From assembly GCF_963677575.1 (NCBI RefSeq), contig NZ_OY782038.1, forward strand, positions 4,405,501 to 4,469,500: a DNA stretch of 64,000 bases. The letters run 5' to 3'. Under the pieces are notes generated by a model that ran no database searches, was not told where the DNA came from, and saw nothing but the letters and a program-made list of their open reading frames with translations. A program made the translations under genes and the position numbers. Within the stretch, counting starts at the first letter, position 1. Each line of letters begins with the position of its first letter. This DNA is from an uncultured Draconibacterium sp. (GTDB lineage Bacteria; Bacteroidota; Bacteroidia; Bacteroidales; Prolixibacteraceae). Shown here piece after piece: positions 26,259 through 35,064 of the stretch.

Positions 26259-27116
26259 TCATAACTCAATAACAGCCGAGTCGCAAACGTAAGTTGGAAT
26301 AATTCCCGAACTAACAATTTTAATTTTTGCATTGTCAGGCAAGGTATTTCCCGAGAGAACGAGTACAGTGTCAAGTCCGAATTTATTTCCTCCAATAATA
26401 TCGGTGTAAAGCGTGTCGCCCACCATTAAAATCTCATTTCTTTTAATGTTCGGTACATCCTTCATTGCGCGCTCGTACGCCAGCAAAAACATTTGAGCAT
26501 CGGGTTTCCCGAAACGTATAAATTTTTTCCCTAAAATTTGTTCAACCAGATCGGCCAGTCCTCCAACGGCCACTGAAATATCGTTTTTATTTACCGGGTA
26601 GTTAATGTCGGTATTTGCTACAATTACCGTCATATTTTTATGGCGGAGCAGATTGATGGTCTTATCGATATCCTTATTCCAGTCGAATCCTTCGTCGTCA
26701 AGAAAGGCAAACGATTTTATATGATCGAGATCTTCCAGGTTTACTTCGCTGATTGGAACCGTTTTTTGTCCTGCCGACTCGAGGTAGTGTGCCGAAGCTT
26801 TGGTGCCAAGGTAAGCCACTGCTTTTCCGTTGGCCAGTTTTGTTTTAAAAAACTCCATGGCCAGCATTCCCGATGATAAAATCTTATCGGTGGTAATTGT
26901 GGTCAGGCCTTTTTCCTGATACCAGTTCGACAGTTCCTCAGGGCTTCGCGACGAATCGTTTGTTAATACGTAGTACGGAATTCCCTTCGATTCTAAATAG
27001 TTGAACGTATTTTCTACTCCCTCAATCAGGCCCGAATGATTTTTTAATACACCAAAGGCATCAAAAAATACGGCCCGGTAGTTTTTCACTACACTTCTAA
27101 AACTATTTGTTCTCAT
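26259..27116 (-). CDS. HAD-superfamily class IIA protein (NagD-like)
   Basis: A 285-aa cytosolic HAD-fold protein. Motif I is FFDAFGVL, motif II VLTNDSSRS, motif III GKPDAQMF and motif IV GDTLYTDIIGG; the layout with a large cap between motifs II and III is class IIA. Position +2 of motif I is Phe instead of the usual Asp, the general acid of phosphatases; a similar change occurs in the TIGR01459-type branch. It may be a slow or specialised phosphatase. It lies 12 bases after the kinase gene and forms the last member of an operon with a glutamine synthetase-like ligase. The substrate is unknown. Confidence 0.82.
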   Translation of the reverse strand: MRTNSFRSVVKNYRAVFFDAFGVLKNHSGLIEGVENTFNYLESKGIPYYVLTNDSSRSPEELSNWYQEKGLTTITTDKILSSGMLAMEFFKTKLANGKAVAYLGTKASAHYLESAGQKTVPISEVNLEDLDHIKSFAFLDDEGFDWNKDIDKTINLLRHKNMTVIVANTDINYPVNKNDISVAVGGLADLVEQILGKKFIRFGKPDAQMFLLAYERAMKDVPNIKRNEILMVGDTLYTDIIGGNKFGLDTVLVLSGNTLPDNAKIKIVSSGIIPTYVCDSAVIEL

Positions 27117-27128
27117 AATATTGTAGCA

Positions 27129-28178
27129 TCAGAGTTTTAATGTTTTCAATATTTTCTCTACCCGGTATTTTGCTTCCATGGCAGGAAAATAAGTATCGTA
27201 GGCTTCTTTTATCAGCTTGTTTGAATAGTACTTTCTGAAAAAGTATGGCCCGTCTTTAATTACATAATTCAATATAAAAAAACGGTAAATTTCTTTAATT
27301 AAATACACTTCGGGTGGTGTTAGTGGAAAAACTTTGTGGTATTCTTTCAAAAATAGCATAAAGCGGTCTTCCATTAAAGTGTCTACCTTGTAACTGAAAA
27401 CGGTGCGATCGCCAACATCTGAAACCACGCGGCTAAAAAAGTAGAAATCCATTACGCGCGACGACATGCGAAACCAGTCGTAATCCCAGCGCGAATAAAA
27501 TTTACCGTCGCCGGTAATCGAGAAATTACCAATGTTCCAGTCAACTAAAACGGGTATGGTTTCAATTTCGGTGTTGTAATTTACGCTGTCGGCATTTTCC
27601 AAGAAATAATCTGCATGACGTAAAATCAAATCTTTGTGCGACTCGTCCATTTGTATTTCGCTTTTATGGATCGAGCGTTTTAGTTTCTGAATATCGGTAA
27701 TTACGTTTTTCGAGGAGTGTGGCAACTGGTTCGAAACGTTGGTGCATGCTTTGTGAAAACGAGCTAATTCGCGTCCCAGTTTTTTTATGTGTTTTTCTTC
27801 CAATCGGCGGGGCAGTTTATTTCGTATCTGGATTGGATTGTAGAATACTACCCAGGCGCTACGATCGCGCTCGTGGTAACGATAGATGAATAATTCGTTT
27901 CTTTTTACAAGCGATTGTGCAAGAAACATCTGATATGGATATTCGAGATTGTTTGCCAGATTATTTATAATAATGTGGTCTTCGCGAAAGTCTTCGAAGT
28001 TTCCGTATTCTGAGATTTTTGCAAAAACAGGCTCGCGTTTGTAAAACGATAATTTATATACATGATTGGTGGAAACCTTGGCGCTTACATCAAAAACACC
28101 TTTTATCTCGTGTCTTTCGCCATCAAATTCTTTCCAGGCAAGTTTAATAATCTCTGCATAATCCAGTTTTTGCATCAT
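27129..28178 (-). CDS. Aminoglycoside phosphotransferase-fold kinase (APH/choline kinase-like)
   Basis: A 349-aa protein of the protein-kinase-like small-molecule kinase fold. The catalytic loop reads VDWNIGNF (D-x-x-x-x-N; the usual His before the Asp is replaced by Val) and the metal-binding segment is WDYDWF. A lysine in FAKISEYG fits the ATP-anchoring position. Relatives phosphorylate aminoglycosides, choline, ethanolamine, homoserine or sugars; nothing here fixes the substrate. It lies between a glutamine synthetase-like ligase and a HAD-type protein in one apparent operon. Two ATGs in tandem (28,178 and 28,175) are equally possible starts. Confidence 0.78.
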   Translation of the reverse strand: MMQKLDYAEIIKLAWKEFDGERHEIKGVFDVSAKVSTNHVYKLSFYKREPVFAKISEYGNFEDFREDHIIINNLANNLEYPYQMFLAQSLVKRNELFIYRYHERDRSAWVVFYNPIQIRNKLPRRLEEKHIKKLGRELARFHKACTNVSNQLPHSSKNVITDIQKLKRSIHKSEIQMDESHKDLILRHADYFLENADSVNYNTEIETIPVLVDWNIGNFSITGDGKFYSRWDYDWFRMSSRVMDFYFFSRVVSDVGDRTVFSYKVDTLMEDRFMLFLKEYHKVFPLTPPEVYLIKEIYRFFILNYVIKDGPYFFRKYYSNKLIKEAYDTYFPAMEAKYRVEKILKTLKL

Positions 28179-28234
28179 GTCTTTCTTGTTTTTTTCAAAG
28201 TTAGTTGGTTTTGCCTTGCAGCCTTCCTGTTGAT

Positions 28235-29593
28235 TTAAATTATTTCAAAATACCTTTTCAGCTCCCACTGTGAATCGTTGTTGTCGATTTGTTGACATTC
28301 CCACTCGCGGGTTTGTGTGAAATGTTTTACGAATGCTTCGCCAAACAACTCGTTGGCAATCTGGGATTCGGCCATTTTCTTCGTTGCTTTTTCCAGCGAA
28401 TCGGGTAAGATGCCATTCCCGGTTTCCAGGTAACCATTTCCTTTGGTTGGAGCAATTTCCAGTGGTAACTTGTTTTTTATACCATAAAGTCCGGCAGCCA
28501 GCGAGGCGCCGAGTGCCAGGTAGGCATTGGTGTCCGATCCCGGAACGCGCAGTTCGATGCGGGTCGATTTTTCACTTCCCGGAATGGCGCGAACAGCACA
28601 AGTACGGTTGTCGATTCCCCAGGTAAGTGTCCGAGGTGCCCAGTCGCCGCCGCTCAGGCGTTTGTAACTGTTCGGGTTAGGCGCAAACATTGGAAGTATT
28701 TCAGGCAAACATTTTAACAACCCGGCAATATAATGTTGCATTGTTGAGCTCATTCCATCAGCCGAATTAGCATCTAAAAACAGATTCTGCTTTTTGTCTA
28801 AATCCCACAAACTTTGGTGAATATGACCTCCGCAACCCGGTAATCTTTCATTCCATTTGGCCATAAAAGTTGCTATAAAATTGTGTTTGTAAGCCACTTC
28901 TTTTACCGCCGATTTAAACAACAACGCTTTGTCGGCTGCGGGAAGAATTTCGTCGTAAATAACCGTTGCCTCCATAACCCCGGGGCCGGTTTCGGTGTGC
29001 ATGCCTTCCAACGGAATATCAAACTGCTGAAGCAACTCGAACAAATCGTTAAAAAAGGGTTGGTTAAGCGAAGTTCTTAAAACTGAATAGCCAAACATGC
29101 CCGGTGTAATCGGGTGCAGATCTGTATAACCAGCATCCGTAATTTCGTTTGGTGTTCCCAGGAAATTAAACCACTCAAATTCTTGTGAAAAGATAGGTTT
29201 AAACCCCATTTCTTCGCTTCGGGCGGCAATACGTTTTAACAAACTACGTGAACAGGCCGCATTGGCATATTTGGGGTCGTTGCTAAAATCGCCTAACAAA
29301 AAAGGAGTGTTGTCTTCCCACGGAATTTGGCGGTAAGTTTCGGTGGCAACGCTGGCTTTTGCATCTGGGTAGCCGGTGTGCCAGCCTGTAAGTTGGCTGT
29401 TTTCGTAGCATTTGTCGGCACAGTCCCAGCCAAATATTACATCGCAAAATCCCAGCCCGCTTTCCAGCGCACTCAAAAACTTATCTTTATGGATGTATTT
29501 GCCTCGCAAAATCCCGTCGATATCGGCTACGGCAAACTTTATTTTCGTGAAATTTCGTTCCTTTATTTTGGTTAGTATCTCTTGCTTTTCCAT
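28235..29593 (-). CDS. Class I-like glutamine synthetase family ligase (PuuA/GlnT-like)
   Basis: A type I-fold ATP-dependent ligase of 452 aa. It has an N-terminal beta-grasp (FAVADIDGILRGKYI), then FSQEFEW, TGPGVMEAT, GCGGHIHQSLWD and the SYKRLSGGDWAP...KSTRIELRVPG segment typical of gamma-glutamyl-amine ligases rather than housekeeping GS. It could glutamylate an amine (polyamine, ethanolamine or similar); this is inference. I start at the ATG at 29,593; another at 29,602 is possible, and the longer frame has no family similarity. It is the first gene of an operon with the kinase and the HAD protein and is divergent from the class III enzyme. Confidence 0.85.
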   Translation of the reverse strand: MEKQEILTKIKERNFTKIKFAVADIDGILRGKYIHKDKFLSALESGLGFCDVIFGWDCADKCYENSQLTGWHTGYPDAKASVATETYRQIPWEDNTPFLLGDFSNDPKYANAACSRSLLKRIAARSEEMGFKPIFSQEFEWFNFLGTPNEITDAGYTDLHPITPGMFGYSVLRTSLNQPFFNDLFELLQQFDIPLEGMHTETGPGVMEATVIYDEILPAADKALLFKSAVKEVAYKHNFIATFMAKWNERLPGCGGHIHQSLWDLDKKQNLFLDANSADGMSSTMQHYIAGLLKCLPEILPMFAPNPNSYKRLSGGDWAPRTLTWGIDNRTCAVRAIPGSEKSTRIELRVPGSDTNAYLALGASLAAGLYGIKNKLPLEIAPTKGNGYLETGNGILPDSLEKATKKMAESQIANELFGEAFVKHFTQTREWECQQIDNNDSQWELKRYFEII

Positions 29594-29857
29594 TGCTAGC
29601 ATCAAATTTGATTTAAAATAAACGATGTTTGAGGAAATAACAAATATCGGCATTACAACTTTCGATTATCTGGGTAGAGGTATTTGTACGTTGTGTTACG
29701 AAAAATTGGAAAATTTCCAGAATAACCCCTTTTTTTGTTAGGTAGGAGTAAACATTTTCTTAAAAAACAAAGATTAAGCATGATAAATGTCAGTATTGAG
29801 ATTGGAAAACATTATTTTTGAGGACAGACAAAAAACAGACTTAAAATAAAATTAATC
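29594..29857. other. Divergent control region between the GS-like ligase and the class III GS
   Basis: 264 bases, AT-rich. It holds the class III GS -7 box at 29,813. I could not identify a convincing promoter for the opposite direction and see no perfect operator palindrome. Confidence 0.4.
29813..29820 (+). promoter_or_regulatory. -7 promoter box for the class III glutamine synthetase
   Basis: TATTTTTG, identical to the box upstream of the class II enzyme and followed by AGGACAGAC (compare GTGAACGACAG there). It lies 38 bases before the ATG. Confidence 0.45.
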
Positions 29858-32047
29858 ATGGCACAATTTAGATTTAAAGCACTTGATGAAGTGCTTAACC
29901 GTAAGCCGGTAGAAATCGAACGCGAAGAAAACCTGGTTTCGGATTACTATGGCATGTTGGTTTTCGATCAGGCAAAAATGAAAAAGTATTTGTCGCGCGA
30001 AGCCTACAAAGCAGTAACCGATGCGGTTGAACGAGGAACTACGGTTGACCGAAAAATGGCCGACCAGGTAGCTCAGGGAATGAAAGCCTGGGCAATTGAA
30101 AACGGTGCAACTCACTATACGCACTGGTTTCACCCATTAACAGATGGTACTGCCGAAAAACACGATGCATTTATTGTTCATGGTGCCGACGGAGGTGTGA
30201 TCGAATCATTCTCCGGCAAGTTGTTGGCACAGCAGGAACCCGATGCTTCGTCGTTCCCGAGTGGCGGAATTCGCCAGACTTTTGAGGCCCGTGGTTATAC
30301 GGCCTGGGATCCTTCGTCACCGGCATTTATCAGTGAAACAACACTCACAATTCCTACCATTTTTATTTCGTATACGGGTGAGGCGCTCGATTATAAAACA
30401 CCTTTGTTGCGTGCGCTAAATACTATCGACAAAGCTGCTACCAGCGTGTGTCAGTATTTCGATAAAAACGTGTCACGTGTTACGGCCAATTTAGGATGGG
30501 AGCAGGAATATTTCCTGATTGATGAAGCACTTTACATGGCTCGTCCTGACCTGGTTTTAACCGGACGAACTTTAATGGGGCACGCATCATCAAAAGATCA
30601 GCAGCTCGACGACCACTATTTCTCATCAATCCCAACGCGCGTAAACAAGTTTATGCAGGATGTTGAGAATGAAGCATACAAATTGGGAATTCCGGTAAAA
30701 ACGCGCCATAACGAGGTGGCACCAAACCAGTTTGAGCTGGCTCCTATTTACGAAGAGGCCAACCTTGCCAACGACCATAACCAGTTGTGCATGGACATTA
30801 TGCAGAAAATTGCCCGCCGTCATAAATTCCGTATTCTTTTCCATGAAAAACCATTTGCCGGAATTAACGGATCGGGAAAACACAACAACTGGTCGTTATC
30901 AACCGATACCGGTGTTAATTTGTATTCGCCGGGTAAAAACCCAAAATCGAACCTGCAGTTTTTAACTTTTGTAATTAATACTTTAAAAGCTGTTTATGAT
31001 AATCAGGATTTGCTGCGCGCCAGTATTTTAACGGCATCGAACCAGCACCGTTTGGGAGCCAACGAAGCACCTCCGTCAATCATTTCTGTATTCCTCGGAT
31101 CGGAAGTTTCGGCTATGCTCGATTTAATGGAAGAAGCGGTGGTTGACCGTAAAATGACTCCGGATGAAAAAACAGCTTTAAAACTTAATATTGGTCGTAT
31201 TCCTGAAATTATTCTCGACAATACCGACCGAAACCGCACATCGCCATTTGCCTTTACCGGAAACCGTTTTGAGTTCCGTGCTGTAGGATCGATGGCTAAC
31301 AATGCTTCTGCTTTAATTGTGTTGAATACTGCCGTTGCTGATCAGCTAAAAAAGTTTAAAGATGAAGTTGATGCCCTGATTGAAAAGGGAGTGAAAAAAG
31401 ATGAGGCGATTTTCCAGGTACTGAAAACGTTGATCATCGATACCAAACCAATTCGTTTTAATGGCGATGGTTACAGCGAAGGCTGGGTAAAAGAAGCCGA
31501 ACAAAGGGGTTTAACCAATATCGGGAATGTGCCCGATTCGCTGGCAGCTTATTTGCGCGAAGATTTCGTCGAACTGTTTAAACGAAACGGTATTTTCAAT
31601 AAAGCCGAAATTGAAGGCAGGGTAGAGGTTGAATACGAGAAATTCATCATGAAAGTGCAGATTGAATCGCGTGTTCTTGCCGATATTGCCATTAATCACA
31701 TCGTACCAACAGCAGTGGAGTATCAAACCATGTTACTGGAAAATGTGAAGAGTCTGAAAGAAGTATTTCCTGAAGAAGAATTTCTGTCGCTGGCTGGTGG
31801 CCGCCTTGAACTGATTAGGGAAGTGGGAGGTCATATTTCTGCGATTAAAGCAAAACGCAAAGAAATGATTGCTGCCCGTGCCAAAGCTAATAAAATTGAG
31901 AATGTGGTTGAAAGATCGAAAGAATACGACAAAGAAGTGCGTCCGTTTTTGGATGAAATTCGTGATCATATCGACCGACTTGAACTGATTGTTGACAACG
32001 AAAAATGGCCGTTACCAAAGTACCGCGAGCTGCTTTTTGTTCGATAA
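29858..32047 (+). CDS. glnN: Glutamine synthetase, class III
   Basis: A 729-aa GSIII enzyme, the large dodecameric type first known from Bacteroides and cyanobacteria. Diagnostic stretches include THWFHPLTDGTAEKHDAF, NLGWEQEYFLID, TRHNEVAPNQFELAP, FAGINGSGKHNNWS and RTSPFAFTGNRFEFRAVGS, which supply the glutamate, ammonia and metal sites. It is cytosolic, with no regulatory adenylylation site. It stands alone between its own promoter and terminator. In this window it coexists with a class II enzyme and a class I-like ligase, so it is one of at least two true glutamine synthetases in the organism. Confidence 0.97.
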   Translation: MAQFRFKALDEVLNRKPVEIEREENLVSDYYGMLVFDQAKMKKYLSREAYKAVTDAVERGTTVDRKMADQVAQGMKAWAIENGATHYTHWFHPLTDGTAEKHDAFIVHGADGGVIESFSGKLLAQQEPDASSFPSGGIRQTFEARGYTAWDPSSPAFISETTLTIPTIFISYTGEALDYKTPLLRALNTIDKAATSVCQYFDKNVSRVTANLGWEQEYFLIDEALYMARPDLVLTGRTLMGHASSKDQQLDDHYFSSIPTRVNKFMQDVENEAYKLGIPVKTRHNEVAPNQFELAPIYEEANLANDHNQLCMDIMQKIARRHKFRILFHEKPFAGINGSGKHNNWSLSTDTGVNLYSPGKNPKSNLQFLTFVINTLKAVYDNQDLLRASILTASNQHRLGANEAPPSIISVFLGSEVSAMLDLMEEAVVDRKMTPDEKTALKLNIGRIPEIILDNTDRNRTSPFAFTGNRFEFRAVGSMANNASALIVLNTAVADQLKKFKDEVDALIEKGVKKDEAIFQVLKTLIIDTKPIRFNGDGYSEGWVKEAEQRGLTNIGNVPDSLAAYLREDFVELFKRNGIFNKAEIEGRVEVEYEKFIMKVQIESRVLADIAINHIVPTAVEYQTMLLENVKSLKEVFPEEEFLSLAGGRLELIREVGGHISAIKAKRKEMIAARAKANKIENVVERSKEYDKEVRPFLDEIRDHIDRLELIVDNEKWPLPKYRELLFVR

Positions 32048-32068
32048 AAAGAAATTTACAACGATACA

Positions 32069-32104
32069 AAAAAGACTTTCTGATTCTCGGAAAGTCTTTT
32101 TTTG
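32069..32104 (+). terminator. Intrinsic terminator after glnN
   Basis: AAGACTTTC (32,072-32,080) pairs with GAAAGTCTT (32,090-32,098), preceded by As and followed by Ts. Confidence 0.8.
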
Positions 32105-32154
32105 TTTCTGTATACTTAAGCAACTAATAATTCGTTAAATAGAAGACGAAATAA

Positions 32155-32332
32155 TTTTATACCAATTGTTCTTTAAAATTTCTTATGGAATCTTGAAGTC
32201 TACAATGGTTAATGCCGATGCTACAACAAAGGCGCAGTCGGAGTGAAGTGAACGAATGCGGCATTTTGTTGTTAAATCGGTAATATTGGAAATAGTAGGT
32301 AAAAAAATTTTACTTTTACTCCCCGAAATTGA
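32155..32332. repeat. Spacer with imperfect inverted repeat upstream of porE
   Basis: ACAACAAA at 32,222 and TTTTGTTGT ending near 32,273 form the arms of an imperfect inverted repeat around a GC-richer centre containing GAGTGAAGTGAACGAATGC. A weak -7-like box TACTTTTA lies at 32,311-32,318, 15 bases before the start codon. Confidence 0.35.
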
Positions 32333-34330
32333 ATGGGTATGAAGCAGGTTAAACTAGCTTTTTTTGTTTTTATAATCATATTTTTAAGTGGTTGCGGATC
32401 GGCCAGATACGGACGCGATGCTACGTTGTCGCAGGATATTGGCGAATACTACAAAGCCATTGACAAATACCGCAAGGCCAGAAAAAAGGAGAAGAACCGC
32501 CAAAAACGGATTGAATACGCTTATGAGTTGGCAGAATGTTACCGGGCAATCGGAATGTACGATTACGCCGCCCAGAACTATAAATTTGCCATTCGTTTAG
32601 GATATGATGATACGGAAGCTTTGTTGCATTATGCCGACATGTTGCGTATTACGCAAAAATACGAAGAGGCTTACGACACCTATCGTACTTACCTCGATTC
32701 TGTTCCAGGCGATCAGCGTGCTTTAGATGGTGTTGAAGCTATGCAAAAAACACAGGAATGGGTGGCCAATCCTACACGACACATTATCAACCCGATAAAA
32801 GAAATTAACTCGCGCGAGAGTGATTTTGCCCCTGTTTTTGTTGGTGGCCGTGATAATGAGATATACTTTACGTCATCGAGAGAAGCGTCTACCGGTAAAA
32901 AAGAAAGCATGATTACCGGGCAAAAATACACTGATATTTATCGAGCAACTTTTGGTATTCAACGCCAGAAGTGGGAAAAACCTAAGTTGCTGGAAGAGGG
33001 GATGATCATTAACACAGGTGATGAAGAAGGGGCTGTAACGTTGAGTTCAACCGGCGAGGAAATGATATTTACCCGTTGTCGTTACGATAAATCGCAGCCT
33101 ATGGGAGCCGAATTGTATTCTACTTCGCAGTCGCGCGGATCGTGGTCGGGGCCAATTAAATTACAAATTGTTGGCGACAGCATTATTGCTGCACATCCGG
33201 CGCTTAGCGCCGATGGAACCGAAATCTATTTTGTTTCGGACATGCCCGGCGGACAGGGCGGAAAAGATATTTGGAAAGCAACAATTGACGGAGGAAGTTT
33301 TGGTAAACCTGTAAATCTTGGCCCAACAGTAAATACTTCCAGCGACGAAATGTTCCCTTTTGTTCGCGATAACGGAGATCTTTATTTTGCCTCGAATGGC
33401 CACATCGGTCAGGGAGGTTTCGATCTTTTTCATGCCTACAAAAACGATGATGGAGTTTTGGTGGTTGAAAATATGGGATCGCCAATGAATTCGCCTTCTG
33501 ATGATTTTGGAATTGCATTCGTTACCGGCGAAAACAAAGGGATGTTCACTTCGAACCGTAAAGGATCACGCGGCGATGATATATACTCATTTGTTGTTCC
33601 TCCGAAAGTTTACCAGATAGAAATTGATGTTTTCAATAAAGAAACTGCCTCGCATTTGGATGGATCGACAATGCGTGTTATCGGCACTGATGGTACCAAT
33701 CTGAAAGTTCGTGCCCGCGGTGGTAAATTTAAAATGAAACTAAAGCCCGAAACTGAATATGTTTTTGCAGCCTTTAAAGATGGTTACCTTCGTGATAAAG
33801 CGGCTGTAAATACGATTGGAATGGAGGACAGTAAAGATTTTCGCTTTACTATGAACCTTACTCCAACCGATGCTCCGATAAAAGTTGATAATATTAACTA
33901 CGAGTTTGGCAGCTGGGAATTACTCGAAAGCTCGAAATCGGCGCTCGATACCCTGATTCAGGTATTGGTTTTTAACCCAACAATTACCATTGAGTTGATG
34001 GCGCACACCGACTACGTTGGTAGCAATCAATTTAACTTCGACCTGTCGCAAAAACGTGCACAAAGTGTAGTGGATTACCTTATTGAAAAGGGAATAAACC
34101 CGGATCGTTTGGTTGCAAAAGGTTATGGCGAGACCTGGCCAAAAACAGTGAATCGAAAATTAGCCAATCAGTACGATTTCTTAAAGCGCGGCGATGAACT
34201 TACCGAAGAGTTTATTCTGAAATTGCCGGAAGCACAGCAGGAAATTGCCCGCGGAATTAATCGTAGAACGGAGTTTAGAGTACTGTCAACCGACTTTATC
34301 GAACGCTTTGATGCTGAGCCGGAAGGTTAA
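32333..34330 (+). CDS. porE: PorE-like type IX secretion lipoprotein (TPR, propeller, CRD, OmpA)
   Basis: A 665-aa outer-membrane-associated lipoprotein with lipobox LSGC (Cys21). Domains in order: TPR-like helices (about 40-145), PD40/WD40-like propeller (about 165-425), a carboxypeptidase-regulatory-like beta domain (about 430-515) and a C-terminal OmpA peptidoglycan-binding domain with HTDYVGSNQFN, LSQKRAQSVVDYL and NRRTEF. This order is the one described for PorE of the type IX secretion system, and the length is about right. Some paralogues share it without a secretion role, so the symbol is an inference. Start ATGs at 32,333 and 32,339 are both possible. It overlaps the stop of the converging gene. 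Confidence 0.85.
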   Translation: MGMKQVKLAFFVFIIIFLSGCGSARYGRDATLSQDIGEYYKAIDKYRKARKKEKNRQKRIEYAYELAECYRAIGMYDYAAQNYKFAIRLGYDDTEALLHYADMLRITQKYEEAYDTYRTYLDSVPGDQRALDGVEAMQKTQEWVANPTRHIINPIKEINSRESDFAPVFVGGRDNEIYFTSSREASTGKKESMITGQKYTDIYRATFGIQRQKWEKPKLLEEGMIINTGDEEGAVTLSSTGEEMIFTRCRYDKSQPMGAELYSTSQSRGSWSGPIKLQIVGDSIIAAHPALSADGTEIYFVSDMPGGQGGKDIWKATIDGGSFGKPVNLGPTVNTSSDEMFPFVRDNGDLYFASNGHIGQGGFDLFHAYKNDDGVLVVENMGSPMNSPSDDFGIAFVTGENKGMFTSNRKGSRGDDIYSFVVPPKVYQIEIDVFNKETASHLDGSTMRVIGTDGTNLKVRARGGKFKMKLKPETEYVFAAFKDGYLRDKAAVNTIGMEDSKDFRFTMNLTPTDAPIKVDNINYEFGSWELLESSKSALDTLIQVLVFNPTITIELMAHTDYVGSNQFNFDLSQKRAQSVVDYLIEKGINPDRLVAKGYGETWPKTVNRKLANQYDFLKRGDELTEEFILKLPEAQQEIARGINRRTEFRVLSTDFIERFDAEPEG

Positions 34331-34968
34331 TTGTTTTTGTCCGGTTCTTCTTCTTTTTTCTCAATTGGTGGTTTTTTTACTTTTCGGGTAGAATAATAAT
34401 CTGTTCGGTACATTTTTCGCCTTTTCCGTTTTTGTACAGCTTTATCGATTGCTTTCAGCGGAACACCCAAAATGGGTAACAAACTAACTGAGGCGGCTTC
34501 GGTTCGCATAAGCCGGTTGTGTTCGGTCATAATCGTTGTGGTTGGATCGCTCTCTGGTTTCATTTTATTGTACTTGAGCGGTTTGTAGTCGTTTAGAAAA
34601 TCAAGATTTTCCTGGGCGCGTTTTAAGTCGGTTTTTTGCTCCGGACTAACTACTACCTCCGGAATTTGCACGTCTTCCGATTCCATTTTAACTACTGGGT
34701 TCTGCAGCAAATTATACACCTGAACCGAAATCCGAAAATAGGAGATGTGCGAAAATATGAGCGAATCCTGAGCACTTACAGAAAGTTTAAAAACCCCGTT
34801 GGCTCTCGTAATATCTTTTTCTAAAGTTCTTGGATTAATTACATACACATCGGCAATTGGGAGCCCTTCGTTATTAACCGTTTTCCCTTCGATGATAAAG
34901 GTGGGCGGGTCTTGGGCATAAGCATTAATACAACAGGTAATGGCTAACAGAATGGTTATTGTCTTCAT
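34327..34968 (-). CDS. Secreted protein with carboxypeptidase-regulatory-like domain
   Basis: A 213-aa protein with a type I signal peptide ending at AYA before Q (about residue 18), then a CarboxypepD_reg-like beta-sandwich (about 25-100; EGKTVNNEGLPIADVYVINP). The C-terminus is highly basic and then acidic (KRKRRK ... KKEEEPDKNN). The beta domain occurs at the N-terminus of TonB-dependent receptors, but here it stands alone without a barrel. Its role is unknown. Its stop overlaps the porE stop, so the two genes are tightly convergent. Confidence 0.75.
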   Translation of the reverse strand: MKTITILLAITCCINAYAQDPPTFIIEGKTVNNEGLPIADVYVINPRTLEKDITRANGVFKLSVSAQDSLIFSHISYFRISVQVYNLLQNPVVKMESEDVQIPEVVVSPEQKTDLKRAQENLDFLNDYKPLKYNKMKPESDPTTTIMTEHNRLMRTEAASVSLLPILGVPLKAIDKAVQKRKRRKMYRTDYYSTRKVKKPPIEKKEEEPDKNN

Positions 34969-35064
34969 TTTTGTTTAGTTTTCAGCACAAAGGTCGTAAT
35001 TCCTTGTTTTAAGGTTACTGAAAAAAAGCTAAACTATGTTAATGTTTTTTGAGGGGATATTTAT

